Positions 52,487-61,210 of a stretch of DNA of 64,000 bases are shown here, in pieces; the stretch's first letter is position 1, and each line of letters opens with the position of its first letter. The DNA comes from Mycolicibacterium fluoranthenivorans (GTDB lineage: Bacteria > Actinomycetota > Actinomycetes > Mycobacteriales > Mycobacteriaceae): the NCBI RefSeq assembly GCF_011758805.1, contig NZ_JAANOW010000001.1:1674001-1738000 (forward strand). Direction: 5' to 3'. Under the pieces are notes generated by a model. It made no database searches and was not told the origin of the DNA. It worked only from the letters and a program-made list of their open reading frames with translations. The position numbers and the translations under genes are program-made.

Positions 52487-53758
52487 ATGTGGCGCCCGTC
52501 GGTGAATGGCCCGGCGGGTTGGGCCAAGGCCATCCTCGCTCTCGTCACCGTGGTGGTATTCGTCATCGGCGGTGTGCAGCTGCTGCCGCTCGCGGTGCCC
52601 GCGGCAACCTGGCTCGTCAACGCCTCCTATAACGCCTTCTCACCGCTGCAGGGTCCGCCGGTACCGGTCGCGACGGCGGACTTCTCCGGCTCGGGTCCGG
52701 GTTCGTTGGTCACGGCCACCACGATGCCGTCGGTGACGCAGACCCTGGCGGGACGGAACCTGCGGGCGGTGCGCGTCCTCTACCGGTCCACGTCGGGGGA
52801 TACCGGTGCACCCACCGTGGTCTCCGGTTCGGTGTTCACACCGTTGGGTGAACCGCCCGCCGGCGGGTGGCCGGTGGTGGCGGTGGGCCACGGCACGGTC
52901 GGTATCGACGGGCCCTGCGGGCCATCCCTGTCGCCGTGGCTGGAGGGCGCACTGAGCTTCGTGGCGCCGCTGGTCGAGCGGGGCTACGCCGTGTCGGTGG
53001 CCGATTACGAGGGCCTGGGCGTCAAGGGGGTGCACCCCTACCTGGACGCCCGGACGGCGGGACTGAACATGATCGACTCCGTGCGGGCGCTGCGGCACGC
53101 GTTCCCCGGGCAGACGTCGACCACGTGGGCCGCGTTCGGTCATTCGCAGGGCGGCGCCGCCGCGTGGGCGGCCGATGAACAGGCCGGCGCGTATGCACCC
53201 GAACTGCAGCTCATCGGTGCGGTCGCGGCCGCGCCCGCCGCTGACGTCACGAAATTCGTCGACTTGGCGTCGGCCGGCACGCTCAGCCGGGAACAGCGTC
53301 TGAGCATGCCGTTGATCGTCGAGTCGCTGGCGCGGCGCCATCCCGATCTTGACCGGGACGATTTCCGCAGCGGCGTGTCCGCGCAGGACTGGGCGGTGCT
53401 GACCGCGTGTCAGGGTTCGGAGCTGATGCAGAGATCTGCGGTCGCGGACAAGCTGACCGGATCGGAGTTCGCGCCACGCACCCCGGAAGCTGCCGCGATG
53501 TTGCGAAAGTTCTTGCAGCAGTGGGCACTTCCGCAACGTGCCCTGTCTGCCCCGATGTCGGTGTGGTACGGCGGGGCGGACGCCTACATCGATGCGGAGT
53601 GGACGCGTGCCGCGATCGCGCGAGCCTGCGCCATGGGTGGCACGGTGACCATCGAGTTCCAACCGGGCAAAGGACACTCAGATGTCGACCTGGCGACGCA
53701 ATTGCAGTGGCTGCTCGACCGTTTCGCCGGTCGACCCGTGCACAATGACTGTCGATGA
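52487..53758 (+). CDS. Secretory-lipase-family serine hydrolase, membrane-anchored (paralogue 4)
   Basis: 423 residues from ATG 52487. An N-terminal helix (AILALVTVVVFVIGGVQLLP) acts as signal anchor, with no lipobox. Motif SGSGPGSLVTATTMP; nucleophile Ser in GHSQGG; Asp in GGADAYIDAEW; His in GKGHSDVD. It is closest to paralogue 3. Its stop overlaps the birA ATG by 4 bp, so it marks the right border of the inserted locus and is translationally coupled to an unrelated housekeeping gene. Confidence 0.82.
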   Translation: MWRPSVNGPAGWAKAILALVTVVVFVIGGVQLLPLAVPAATWLVNASYNAFSPLQGPPVPVATADFSGSGPGSLVTATTMPSVTQTLAGRNLRAVRVLYRSTSGDTGAPTVVSGSVFTPLGEPPAGGWPVVAVGHGTVGIDGPCGPSLSPWLEGALSFVAPLVERGYAVSVADYEGLGVKGVHPYLDARTAGLNMIDSVRALRHAFPGQTSTTWAAFGHSQGGAAAWAADEQAGAYAPELQLIGAVAAAPAADVTKFVDLASAGTLSREQRLSMPLIVESLARRHPDLDRDDFRSGVSAQDWAVLTACQGSELMQRSAVADKLTGSEFAPRTPEAAAMLRKFLQQWALPQRALSAPMSVWYGGADAYIDAEWTRAAIARACAMGGTVTIEFQPGKGHSDVDLATQLQWLLDRFAGRPVHNDCR

Positions 53759-54570
53759 CTGCTGACACTCACCGGGCTCCTCTGGATGCCACGGCACTGC
53801 GTACGACGATCACCGCGGCCGCGTCCGGGTGGCGGCGTCTCGACGTCATCGAGACGACCGGCTCCACGAACGCCGACCTGGTCGCCCGTGCGGCCGCCGG
53901 TGAGGATATCGGTGGGGCCGTCCTGCTGGCCGAGCATCAGACGGCCGGACGAGGCCGCGGCGGCCGGGTGTGGTCGGGTGTTCCGAGGGGTTCGATCGCG
54001 ATGTCGGTCGGTGTGTCGACCGCGGGGGTCGACGAGCGGAACTGGGCCCTGCTGCCACTGCTGACCGGGGTTGCCGTGGTCGAGGCGCTCGCTGAGGTCG
54101 GGGTGGCCGGCTCACTCAAGTGGCCCAACGACGTACTCGTGGACGGGGCCAAGATCGCCGGCATCCTCGCCGAGGTCGCCTCGCCGCAACGGGCGGTCGT
54201 CGTCGGGATCGGCCTGAACGTGACCGTCGGCGCGGACGAGATCGATCAGCCGGGCGCAACCTCGGTGCTCGCCGCCGGTGGCACCGTCGACCGTGATCGG
54301 TTGGTGCTCAACGTACTTCGGCACCTGGGTACCCGGATCGAGGAATGGCGCGGCGGGGACGGCAGTGTGCTGAGCGATTACCGGCGGCGCAGCAGCACGA
54401 TCGGCGCGCGGGTCCGGGCGCTGCTGCCGGGGGACCGTGAGATCGTGGGCACCGCCACCGGAGTCGACGACCGCGGCCAGTTGTGTATCGAGTCGGCGGA
54501 CGGAACGGTGACGGTCGCCGCCGGTGACATTGTGCATTTACGGCCCGCTCCGGGAGCAGCCGAGCAGTAA
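53755..54570 (+). CDS. birA: Biotin--[acetyl-CoA-carboxylase] ligase
   Basis: 271 residues, the short BirA without a repressor HTH domain. Motifs: ETTGSTNADLV, the biotin/ATP loop AGRGRGGRVW, LKWPNDVLVDGAKIAGILAE and VGIGLNV. It biotinylates AccA3 and related carriers. It corresponds to Rv3279c, which in M. tuberculosis directly neighbours accD5; here 18 kb of polysaccharide genes lie between. Confidence 0.94.
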   Translation: MTADTHRAPLDATALRTTITAAASGWRRLDVIETTGSTNADLVARAAAGEDIGGAVLLAEHQTAGRGRGGRVWSGVPRGSIAMSVGVSTAGVDERNWALLPLLTGVAVVEALAEVGVAGSLKWPNDVLVDGAKIAGILAEVASPQRAVVVGIGLNVTVGADEIDQPGATSVLAAGGTVDRDRLVLNVLRHLGTRIEEWRGGDGSVLSDYRRRSSTIGARVRALLPGDREIVGTATGVDDRGQLCIESADGTVTVAAGDIVHLRPAPGAAEQ

Positions 54571-54580
54571 GGTCGTCTGC

Positions 54581-55099
54581 GTGGGTTATCCGGACAATGT
54601 GCTCGCCGGTGACGAGCGGGTGGTGCTGCACCGGCACCCGCACTGGAAGCGGTTGATCGGACCGGCCCTGGTGTTGTTGATCGTCACCGCGCTGGCCTCG
54701 TTCGGTGCGGCCGTCGTGCAGAACTCCGACTGGGACGGCACCGTCAAACGGGTCGTGCTGCTGGTGCTGGCCGCGCTGTGGTTGATCATCGTCGGGTGGC
54801 TCACGGTCTGGCCGTTCCTCAACTGGTGGACGACGCATTTCGTGATCACCGACCGGCGGGTGATGTTCCGGCACGGGCTGCTGACCCGGTCGGGGATCGA
54901 TATTCCGCTGGCGCGGATCAACAGTGTGGAGTTCCGGCACGGGCTGCTGGACCGGATGTTGCGCACCGGCACGCTGATCATCGAGTCGGCGTCACAGGAT
55001 CCGCTGGAGTTCCACGACATTCCGCGGGTGGAGCAGGTCCACTCGCTGCTGTATCACGAAGTCTTCGACACCCTGGGGTCCGAGGAATCGCCCAGCTGA
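54581..55099 (+). CDS. PH-domain membrane protein (Rv3278c-like)
   Basis: 172 residues; GTG at 54581 starting VGYPDNVLAGDERVVLHRHP. Two helices (about 26-48 and 60-82) are followed by a bacterial PH (bPH_2/DUF304) domain with TDRRVMFRHGLLTRSGIDIP and SASQDPLEFHDIPRVEQV. Conserved next to birA in mycobacteria, probably involved in membrane or envelope organisation. Its end overlaps the convergent GtrA gene by 46 bp. Confidence 0.85.
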   Translation: MGYPDNVLAGDERVVLHRHPHWKRLIGPALVLLIVTALASFGAAVVQNSDWDGTVKRVVLLVLAALWLIIVGWLTVWPFLNWWTTHFVITDRRVMFRHGLLTRSGIDIPLARINSVEFRHGLLDRMLRTGTLIIESASQDPLEFHDIPRVEQVHSLLYHEVFDTLGSEESPS

Positions 55100-55740
55100 G
55101 CCGAGTGGTGCGCCCGCCGCAGCGGCGTGACCGTGCCGGTCGGGCCGGACTTCTGCGCACTGTCGCCGAGCTGTCCGTGCTCGTGCTGGTCCTCGAACGC
55201 CTCGGCGATACCGCCCGCGGTCAGCGTGGATTCCAGCGTCTTCTCCGGGTTGCGGGCGTTCTCGTCGGGGAAGACCCACCGCCGGAACGCCCAGAACCGG
55301 AACGCCATCTGCAGCAGGTTGCCGATGACGTAGGCCGAGACGAAGTCGGCGATGTTCTCGACGGTCAGCGACACCTCGGGCACGCGCAACTGGAGCATGT
55401 AGCTCGACACCCACAGCGGTGCCATGCTCAGCAGCACGCCGACGCCACTGACCGCGAAGAACAGCAGGGCCTCGTGGTGCCGCTCCCGGCCGCCGCGGTC
55501 CTTGAAGCTCCACTCCCGGTTCAGGATGTAGGAGGCGATGACGGCGACGATGCCCGCGATGATCTTGGCGGTCACCGGCTTGGGTTCGAGCACCGTCAGC
55601 TTCAGCGTGTAGAAGATCGCCGAGTCGATGACGAACGTCGTCGCACCGACCAGGGCGAATTTGATCAGCTCGTGGTGCCGCTCGGCGAACGGCCGGATCG
55701 GGCTGGGAAGCCGCGCGATCGTGGCATCTGCAAAGGACAC
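55054..55740 (-). CDS. GtrA-family membrane protein
   Basis: 228 residues from GTG 55738-55740. Four helices in the GtrA pattern: FALVGATTFVIDSAIFYTL, IIAGIVAVIASYILNREWSF, LLFFAVSGVGVLLSMAPLWV and FVSAYVIGNLLQMAFRFWAF, with a polar tail. GtrA proteins help translocate polyprenyl-linked sugars; in mycobacteria the Rv3277-like protein is linked to cell wall glycan assembly only by analogy. It overlaps the PH gene by 46 bp. The frame is open upstream to 55980 but that part overlaps purK. Confidence 0.85.
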   Translation of the reverse strand: MSFADATIARLPSPIRPFAERHHELIKFALVGATTFVIDSAIFYTLKLTVLEPKPVTAKIIAGIVAVIASYILNREWSFKDRGGRERHHEALLFFAVSGVGVLLSMAPLWVSSYMLQLRVPEVSLTVENIADFVSAYVIGNLLQMAFRFWAFRRWVFPDENARNPEKTLESTLTAGGIAEAFEDQHEHGQLGDSAQKSGPTGTVTPLRRAHHSAQLGDSSDPRVSKTS

Positions 55741-55835
55741 GAGGGTCGAGTCTACGGAAACTCGGTTGCCAACGTGAACCTGCGCAGGTCGCGGTGGGTG
55801 CAGAGCCGCCATCTGGACATGCCAACATAGGTCCC

Positions 55836-57086
55836 GTGCCCCGAACTCGCGATAGCTCCTCGGTACCCGTCGTCGCCATGGTCGGCGGTGGGCAGCTGGC
55901 CCGGATGACGCACCAGGCGGCGATCGCGCTCGGCCAGACCCTGCGGGTGCTCTCGGCCGGGCCCGATGAGCCCGCGGCACAGGTCAGCCCGGATGTGGTG
56001 CTCGGCGCTCACACGGACCTGGACGCGCTGCGACAGGTGGCCGCCGGTGCCGACGCGCTGACCTTCGACCACGAGCACGTCCCGACGGCGCTGCTGGACC
56101 AGTTGGTCGCCGAAGGCGTCACGGTGGCACCGCCACCGCAGGCGCTGATCCACGCGCAGGACAAGCTGGTGATGCGGCGCAAGCTGGAGGCGCTCGGTGC
56201 CCCGATCCCGCGGTACACGGCGGTGACGGACGTCGACGACGTGGACACGTTCGCCGCCCGGATCGGCGGACCGGTGGTGATCAAGACGGTCCGCGGCGGA
56301 TACGACGGCCGCGGTGTGGTGCTGGCCCGTGACCTGGCCCAGGCCAGGGAGGTGGTGCAGGGATACCTGGCCGACGGCGTCGAGGTGCTGCTGGAGGAGC
56401 GCGTGGCCATGCGCCGGGAGCTCTCCGCGCTGGTCGCCCGGTCGCCGTTCGGGCAGGGTGCGGCGTGGCCGGTGGTGCAGACCGTGCAGCGCGACGGCAT
56501 CTGCGTCGAGGTCATCGCGCCGGCGCCGGGACTGAGCGGGGACACCGCCGCGGCCGCCGAGGCGCTGGGCTTGCGGCTGGCCGATGAGCTCGGGGTGGTC
56601 GGCGTGCTGGCCGTCGAACTGTTCGAGACCACCGACGGCGCGATCCTGGTCAACGAGTTGGCCATGCGACCGCACAACTCCGGGCATTGGACCATGGACG
56701 GCGCGCGCACCAGCCAGTTCGAACAGCACCTGCGTGCCGTGCTGGACTATCCGCTCGGCGATACCGGTGCGCTGGCCCCGGTCACCGTGATGGGCAATGT
56801 CCTGGGTGCCGCACAGACCCCGCAGATGTCGATGGACGAGCGGGTGCACCACCTGTTCGGCCGGATGCCCGACGCCAAGGTGCACATGTACGGCAAGGGG
56901 GAGCGGCCGGGCCGCAAGATCGGGCACGTGAACATCGTCGGCGGGCCGAATGGGGCAGGGGCGGGCCCGGCGTCTCCCGACAATGCGGAATACGTTGCGG
57001 GACTGAGGGAACGAGCTCAGCGGGCGGCGCACTGGTTGTCGCACGCACAGTGGACGGACGGATGGGATGGGCATTCACATGACTGA
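55836..57086 (+). CDS. purK: N5-carboxyaminoimidazole ribonucleotide synthase
   Basis: 416 residues from GTG 55836; an in-frame start at 55794 would add 14 residues. ATP-grasp enzyme with [12 protein letters not shown] at the N terminus, [34 protein letters not shown] and [18 protein letters not shown], then [13 protein letters not shown]. It carboxylates AIR with bicarbonate and ATP in purine synthesis. It overlaps purE by 8 bp. Confidence 0.95.
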   Translation: MPRTRDSSSVPVVAMVGGGQLARMTHQAAIALGQTLRVLSAGPDEPAAQVSPDVVLGAHTDLDALRQVAAGADALTFDHEHVPTALLDQLVAEGVTVAPPPQALIHAQDKLVMRRKLEALGAPIPRYTAVTDVDDVDTFAARIGGPVVIKTVRGGYDGRGVVLARDLAQAREVVQGYLADGVEVLLEERVAMRRELSALVARSPFGQGAAWPVVQTVQRDGICVEVIAPAPGLSGDTAAAAEALGLRLADELGVVGVLAVELFETTDGAILVNELAMRPHNSGHWTMDGARTSQFEQHLRAVLDYPLGDTGALAPVTVMGNVLGAAQTPQMSMDERVHHLFGRMPDAKVHMYGKGERPGRKIGHVNIVGGPNGAGAGPASPDNAEYVAGLRERAQRAAHWLSHAQWTDGWDGHSHD

Positions 57087-57606
57087 AGGCAGGGCCAAGG
57101 CGGGTCCGCGGGTCGGGGTCATCATGGGCAGCGACAGCGACTGGTCGGTGATGGAGGCGGCCGTCGAGGCGCTGGCCGAGTTCGACATCCCGTTCGAGGT
57201 CGGCGTGGTCTCGGCGCACCGCACGCCGGGCCGGATGCTGGACTACGCACAGACCGCGGCGGGCCGGGGCATCGAGGTCATCATCGCGGGCGCCGGGGGT
57301 GCCGCGCATCTGCCCGGCATGGTGGCCTCGGCGACACCGCTGCCGGTGATCGGCGTGCCGGTGCCGCTGGCGCGGCTGGACGGCCTGGACTCGCTGCTGT
57401 CGATCGTGCAGATGCCGGCCGGGGTGCCGGTGGCGACGGTGTCCATCGGCGGCGCGCGCAATGCCGGCCTGCTCGCCGTGCGCATCCTGGGTGCCGGCGA
57501 TGCCGCGCTGCGCGCCCGGATCGAGCGGTTCCAGGCCGACCTGGAGGCGACGGTGCTGGCCAAGGATGCGGCCCTGCGCGACCGATTGCTGGGCGGCTTG
57601 GAATAG
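57079..57606 (+). CDS. purE: N5-carboxyaminoimidazole ribonucleotide mutase
   Basis: 175 residues from ATG 57079 ([20 protein letters not shown]), chosen to match the usual short N terminus; an ATG at 57067 is also in frame. Motifs: [16 protein letters not shown] (catalytic His), [14 protein letters not shown] and [16 protein letters not shown]. It moves the carboxyl group made by PurK to give CAIR. Operon purK-purE, then fadE25 47 bp later. Confidence 0.95.
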   Translation: MTEGRAKAGPRVGVIMGSDSDWSVMEAAVEALAEFDIPFEVGVVSAHRTPGRMLDYAQTAAGRGIEVIIAGAGGAAHLPGMVASATPLPVIGVPVPLARLDGLDSLLSIVQMPAGVPVATVSIGGARNAGLLAVRILGAGDAALRARIERFQADLEATVLAKDAALRDRLLGGLE

Positions 57607-57653
57607 CGCGGTCGTAGCACCTAAAGTTACCCACGAGTAGCAAGGAGTCTGTG

Positions 57654-58811
57654 ATGGACAACCCGTCGTTCGATCTGTTCCAGCTGTCCGACGAGCACAA
57701 TGAGCTGCGCACCGTGCTGCGCGCGCTGTGCGAGAAGGAGATCGCGCCGTACGCCGCAGAGGTGGATGCTCAGGCGCGCTACACCGACGAGGCTCTGGCC
57801 GCGCTGGACGGATCGGGTTTCTCGGCCGTGTTCATTCCCGAGGAGTACGGCGGTCAGGGTGCCGACGCGGTCGCCGCGTGCATCGTCATCGAAGAGGTCG
57901 CGCGGGTGTGCGCGTCGTCCTCGCTGATCCCGATCTGCAACAAGCTGGGCACCACCGGTCTGCTGATGCGCGGCTCCGAGGAGCTCAAGCAGAAGGTGCT
58001 GCCCTCGATCGCCGCGGGGGAGGCCACCGCCTCCTACGCGTTGTCCGAGCGGGAGGCCGGCAGCGATGCCGGTGCGATGCGCACCCGCGCGGTGGCCGAC
58101 GGTGACGACTGGATCCTCAACGGCACCAAATGCTGGATCTCCAACGGTGGCAAGTCCACCTGGTACACCGTCATGGCGGTGACCGATCCGGACAAGGGCG
58201 CCAACGGGATTTCGGCGTTCATCGTGCACAAGGACGACGAAGGTTTTTCGGCCGGGCACAAGGAACACAAGATGGGCATCAAGGGATCGCCCACCACCGA
58301 GCTGTACTTCGAGAACTGCCGTATTCCGGGTGACCGGATCATCGGTGAGCCCGGTACCGGCTTCAAGACCGCGCTGGCCACCCTGGATCACACTCGCCCG
58401 ACGATCGGTGCCCAAGCCGTGGGTATCGCCCAGGGCGCACTGGACGCGTCGATCGCGTACACCAAGGAGCGCAAGCAGTTCGGCAAGTCGATCGCCGATT
58501 TCCAGAACAGCCAGTTCATGCTCGCCGACATGGCGATGAAGATCGAGGCCGCCCGGTTGATGGTGTACACGGCCGCGGCGCGCGGTGAGCGCGGCGAGTC
58601 CAACCTGCAGTTCCTGGCGTCGGCGTCAAAGTGTTTCGCCTCCGATGTGGCCATGGAGGTCACCACCAACGCGGTCCAGCTGTTCGGTGGGTACGGCTAT
58701 ACCGTGGACTTCCCGGTGGAGCGGTTCATGCGCGATGCCAAGATCACCCAGATCTACGAGGGCACCAACCAGATCCAGCGTGTGGTGATGTCGCGGCAGC
58801 TGCTGCGCTGA
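57654..58811 (+). CDS. fadE25: Acyl-CoA dehydrogenase FadE25
   Basis: 385 residues; ATG at 57654 with AAGGAG at 57642-57647. Standard ACAD fold with YALSEREAGSDAGAM (FAD/substrate), WISNGGKSTWYTV and the catalytic Glu in IYEGTNQIQRVVM. It introduces a trans double bond in acyl-CoA with FAD. It corresponds to Rv3274c downstream of purE. In M. tuberculosis Rv3273 to Rv3269 come next; here they are absent and the Rv3268-like gene follows directly. Confidence 0.93.
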   Translation: MDNPSFDLFQLSDEHNELRTVLRALCEKEIAPYAAEVDAQARYTDEALAALDGSGFSAVFIPEEYGGQGADAVAACIVIEEVARVCASSSLIPICNKLGTTGLLMRGSEELKQKVLPSIAAGEATASYALSEREAGSDAGAMRTRAVADGDDWILNGTKCWISNGGKSTWYTVMAVTDPDKGANGISAFIVHKDDEGFSAGHKEHKMGIKGSPTTELYFENCRIPGDRIIGEPGTGFKTALATLDHTRPTIGAQAVGIAQGALDASIAYTKERKQFGKSIADFQNSQFMLADMAMKIEAARLMVYTAAARGERGESNLQFLASASKCFASDVAMEVTTNAVQLFGGYGYTVDFPVERFMRDAKITQIYEGTNQIQRVVMSRQLLR

Positions 58812-58819
58812 CCCGCCGA

Positions 58820-58836
58820 CGGGGCGATCAGCCCCG
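58820..58836. terminator. Short hairpin between convergent fadE25 and TIGR03089 genes
   Basis: CGGGGC-GATCA-GCCCCG. It overlaps the stop codon of the minus-strand gene and lies 9 nt after fadE25, so it could serve both transcripts. Confidence 0.5.
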
Positions 58837-59538
58837 GGTGACCTTCTCGGTCTGCCGGCGCCGGTCCAGTGCGGCCGGATCCGGGTTGGCGACCTGTACC
58901 AGCGACGCCCCCGCGGCGAAGACCGCCAGCAGGTTGTCGGTCAGTTCGGTGGCGGTGGACCACGGCCGGCTGGACATCACCCGGTCCTGCGGGGTGAGGC
59001 CCTGCGCCCGGGCGCGCTCCGATGCGTCGGCGAGGACCTCGGCGACGCTGCGACCGTCCAGTGCCGGCCCCGGGTGGCGTTCCGGCACGATCTGATCGCC
59101 GTGCACCCGCACCGCGGTGGCGTAGTCGGTCAGGCCGATCGCCAGATCCGGTACCGGCTTGCCGAACGGGTCCAGCGACAGCACGGCGATCTCGCCCATC
59201 GGTGCGGCCGCGTCGGCCTCGTCGAGGCGATCGGCGGTGCACAGGGCGATCTCGGCGTCACCGGTGCGCTCGAGTGCGACCTCCGCGCCGACCCACCAGA
59301 TGCCGAAGTACACGGCCGCGCTCTGCCAGTGCGCCGGCAGCAGGACCGCTACCCGGCTGCCCGGCCCGGCGCCGAGTTCGTCGCGCAACAGGTTCGCGGT
59401 CTTGGCGGCCCAGTTGGCCAGCGTCACCGTCGACAGTTCGATGCGTTCGCCGGTGGCATCGTCGTAGAAGGTGATCCGGGGCCCGACCGGATCGCGTTGC
59501 ATCAGCGGATCGAGCAGTGCCGCACTGACTGTCGTCAT
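58828..59538 (-). CDS. TIGR03089 family protein (Rv3268-like)
   Basis: 236 residues from ATG 59536-59538. It resembles the N-terminal part of an AMP-forming acyl-CoA synthetase (ANL fold): TLANWAAKTANLLRDELGAG, AVLLPAHWQSAAVYFGIWW and DNLLAVFAAGASLVQVANPD. The adenylate-forming signature and the C-terminal domain are missing, so it is probably not a ligase. It follows lcp1 with a 1-bp gap, suggesting co-transcription. Function unknown. Confidence 0.85.
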   Translation of the reverse strand: MTTVSAALLDPLMQRDPVGPRITFYDDATGERIELSTVTLANWAAKTANLLRDELGAGPGSRVAVLLPAHWQSAAVYFGIWWVGAEVALERTGDAEIALCTADRLDEADAAAPMGEIAVLSLDPFGKPVPDLAIGLTDYATAVRVHGDQIVPERHPGPALDGRSVAEVLADASERARAQGLTPQDRVMSSRPWSTATELTDNLLAVFAAGASLVQVANPDPAALDRRRQTEKVTRG

Positions 59539-59539
59539 G

Positions 59540-61024
59540 TCAGTTGACACAGGCCGGGTCGTTGGAACCCGCGGTGATGATCGGCGACGGCGGCGGGGGC
59601 GGGTCGGCGGAATCCGACACGTCGCCCGAGCTTTGCGATACGACGGCGGAGTCTCCGGACAGGCCGGTGGGCCCCTGCAGACCCGAACCCGGTCCGGTGT
59701 AGTCCGAGGACAGCACGACGCGCACCGTACCGGGCGCCAGCGAGGCGTCCTCGACAACCGGCAGGTTGCCCAGCTCCTTCGAAATCGCCTGCGCCCCAAG
59801 ATCATCGACCTTGGCGACCTGAATCTGGCTGTTGGTGACGTGCGCACCCTCGTTGTTGCCGACCGCGCCGGCGGTGAAGCCCTTGCCGGTGAGCACCTCG
59901 GACACGGATGAGGCCAGCCCGTTGATGTCGGTGTCGTTGACGACATCGGCGGTCGTCTTCTCCCGCGAGTAGCTCAGCTCCTCGGTCTTGCCCTGGGCCT
60001 GGTCGTTGAGCAGCCCTTCCACCCAGTCGCGGACCTGAGTCGGGTCGACCCGGACCACGCTCTGGGTGCCGTCATCGCTCCAACCGTCCTCCTGCAGGAT
60101 CGGGATGGTCGCGAAAGCGACGGAGCCGGCCGCCAGCTTCTGCAGCTGTTGGACGAAATCCATGATGTCCCAGCCGTCGGACAGCACCACCGAGCGCTGT
60201 ACGGCGTCCTGCAGCCGGTTCAGCGTGGACGGGCTCGACAGCGTCTTGCTGGAGATCACCTCGTGGGCCAGCGACGCCATCACCGACTGTTGGCGGGTCA
60301 CCCGGTCCAGGTCGCCGCGCGGCAGGTCATGGCGCTGCCGGACGAAGCTCAAGGCCTGCGGACCGTTGAGTTTCTGCCAGCCGGCGGGGAAGTCCGCACC
60401 GGAAAGCGGCTCGTACACGGCGTCTTTGAGGCACACGTTGACGCCGCCGAGGGCATCGGTGATGAGCGCGAAGCCGAGCAGACCGATCTCGGCGTAGTGG
60501 TCGACGGTGACGCCGGTGAGCTTGGCGACGGTCTTGATGAGTTCCTCGCGGCCCGCCTCGGTGGCCTTGGGCTCTGCGGTGGCGGGGTCCTCGCCCTGCT
60601 GCTCGACGAGTTCCTTCATCTTCTCCAGGTGCACCGAGCCGTACACACCGTTGATCTTCATCTTGCCCAGGCCGGGCGCATCGACGTAGGAGTCGCGGGG
60701 AATCGAGATGGCGGTCGCCGACTTCCCGTTGTTGGGGATGCGGACCAGGATGATGGTGTCGGTGTTGGTCGACACGTCGTCACCGGCGCGCAGGGTGGCC
60801 AGTTCCTCGGGGGACAGGGGGTTCCCGTGTGCATCGGTGCGGCTGTCGAGTCCGACGAGCAGGATGTCGATCGCGCCGTCGTCGCCGCCACCACCGAGGG
60901 CCGCCGAGTTCACGTGGTTGATGCCGTCTTCGAACGAGCGGATGGTGGTCCACGCGAAGCCGGTGCCTGCGACGACGGTCGAGGCGACCACGGCAGCAGC
61001 GATCTGGAGCATTCGGCGGGGCAC
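59540..61024 (-). CDS. lcp1: LytR-CpsA-Psr ligase Lcp1
   Basis: 494 residues. N-terminal membrane helix (LQIAAAVVASTVVAGTGFAW), then the LCP catalytic domain (about 45-260): LVGLDSRTD, TDTIILVRIPNNGKSATAIS, IPRDSYVDAPG and FVRQRHDLPRGDLDRVTRQQ with its Arg cluster that binds polyprenyl diphosphate. A LytR_C domain (about 345-450) and a Pro/Ser tail follow. Corresponds to Rv3267, which joins arabinogalactan to peptidoglycan. It might also attach the polysaccharide encoded at 36-53 kb, but that is speculation. Confidence 0.92.
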   Translation of the reverse strand: MPRRMLQIAAAVVASTVVAGTGFAWTTIRSFEDGINHVNSAALGGGGDDGAIDILLVGLDSRTDAHGNPLSPEELATLRAGDDVSTNTDTIILVRIPNNGKSATAISIPRDSYVDAPGLGKMKINGVYGSVHLEKMKELVEQQGEDPATAEPKATEAGREELIKTVAKLTGVTVDHYAEIGLLGFALITDALGGVNVCLKDAVYEPLSGADFPAGWQKLNGPQALSFVRQRHDLPRGDLDRVTRQQSVMASLAHEVISSKTLSSPSTLNRLQDAVQRSVVLSDGWDIMDFVQQLQKLAAGSVAFATIPILQEDGWSDDGTQSVVRVDPTQVRDWVEGLLNDQAQGKTEELSYSREKTTADVVNDTDINGLASSVSEVLTGKGFTAGAVGNNEGAHVTNSQIQVAKVDDLGAQAISKELGNLPVVEDASLAPGTVRVVLSSDYTGPGSGLQGPTGLSGDSAVVSQSSGDVSDSADPPPPPSPIITAGSNDPACVN

Positions 61025-61030
61025 CCCGAC

Positions 61031-61036
61031 AGGCTA
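61031..61036 (-). promoter_or_regulatory. Leaderless -10 element of lcp1
   Basis: TAGCCT on the minus strand, 6 nt before the GTG start at 61024. Confidence 0.55.
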
Positions 61037-61210
61037 CTGGGATCGGGCGTCGGTACCCGTTAGCCCGATCGGCGTGGCAGTACTTTGCCGATCTCCCAGG
61101 GGGCGGGTAACACCGGGGCTCCCGGCGCCGATAATCGGCTGAAGCTGGCAATACCCTGTCGACCACCTGTCGACTGCGTGTCAATTTCACCGAGATGAGG
61201 GTGCGATAAC

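Noticed and set aside
36117..53758. Polysaccharide locus considered as prophage or integrative element
   Set aside because: No integrase, tRNA target or flanking direct repeats seen; gene functions are coherent for glycan synthesis.
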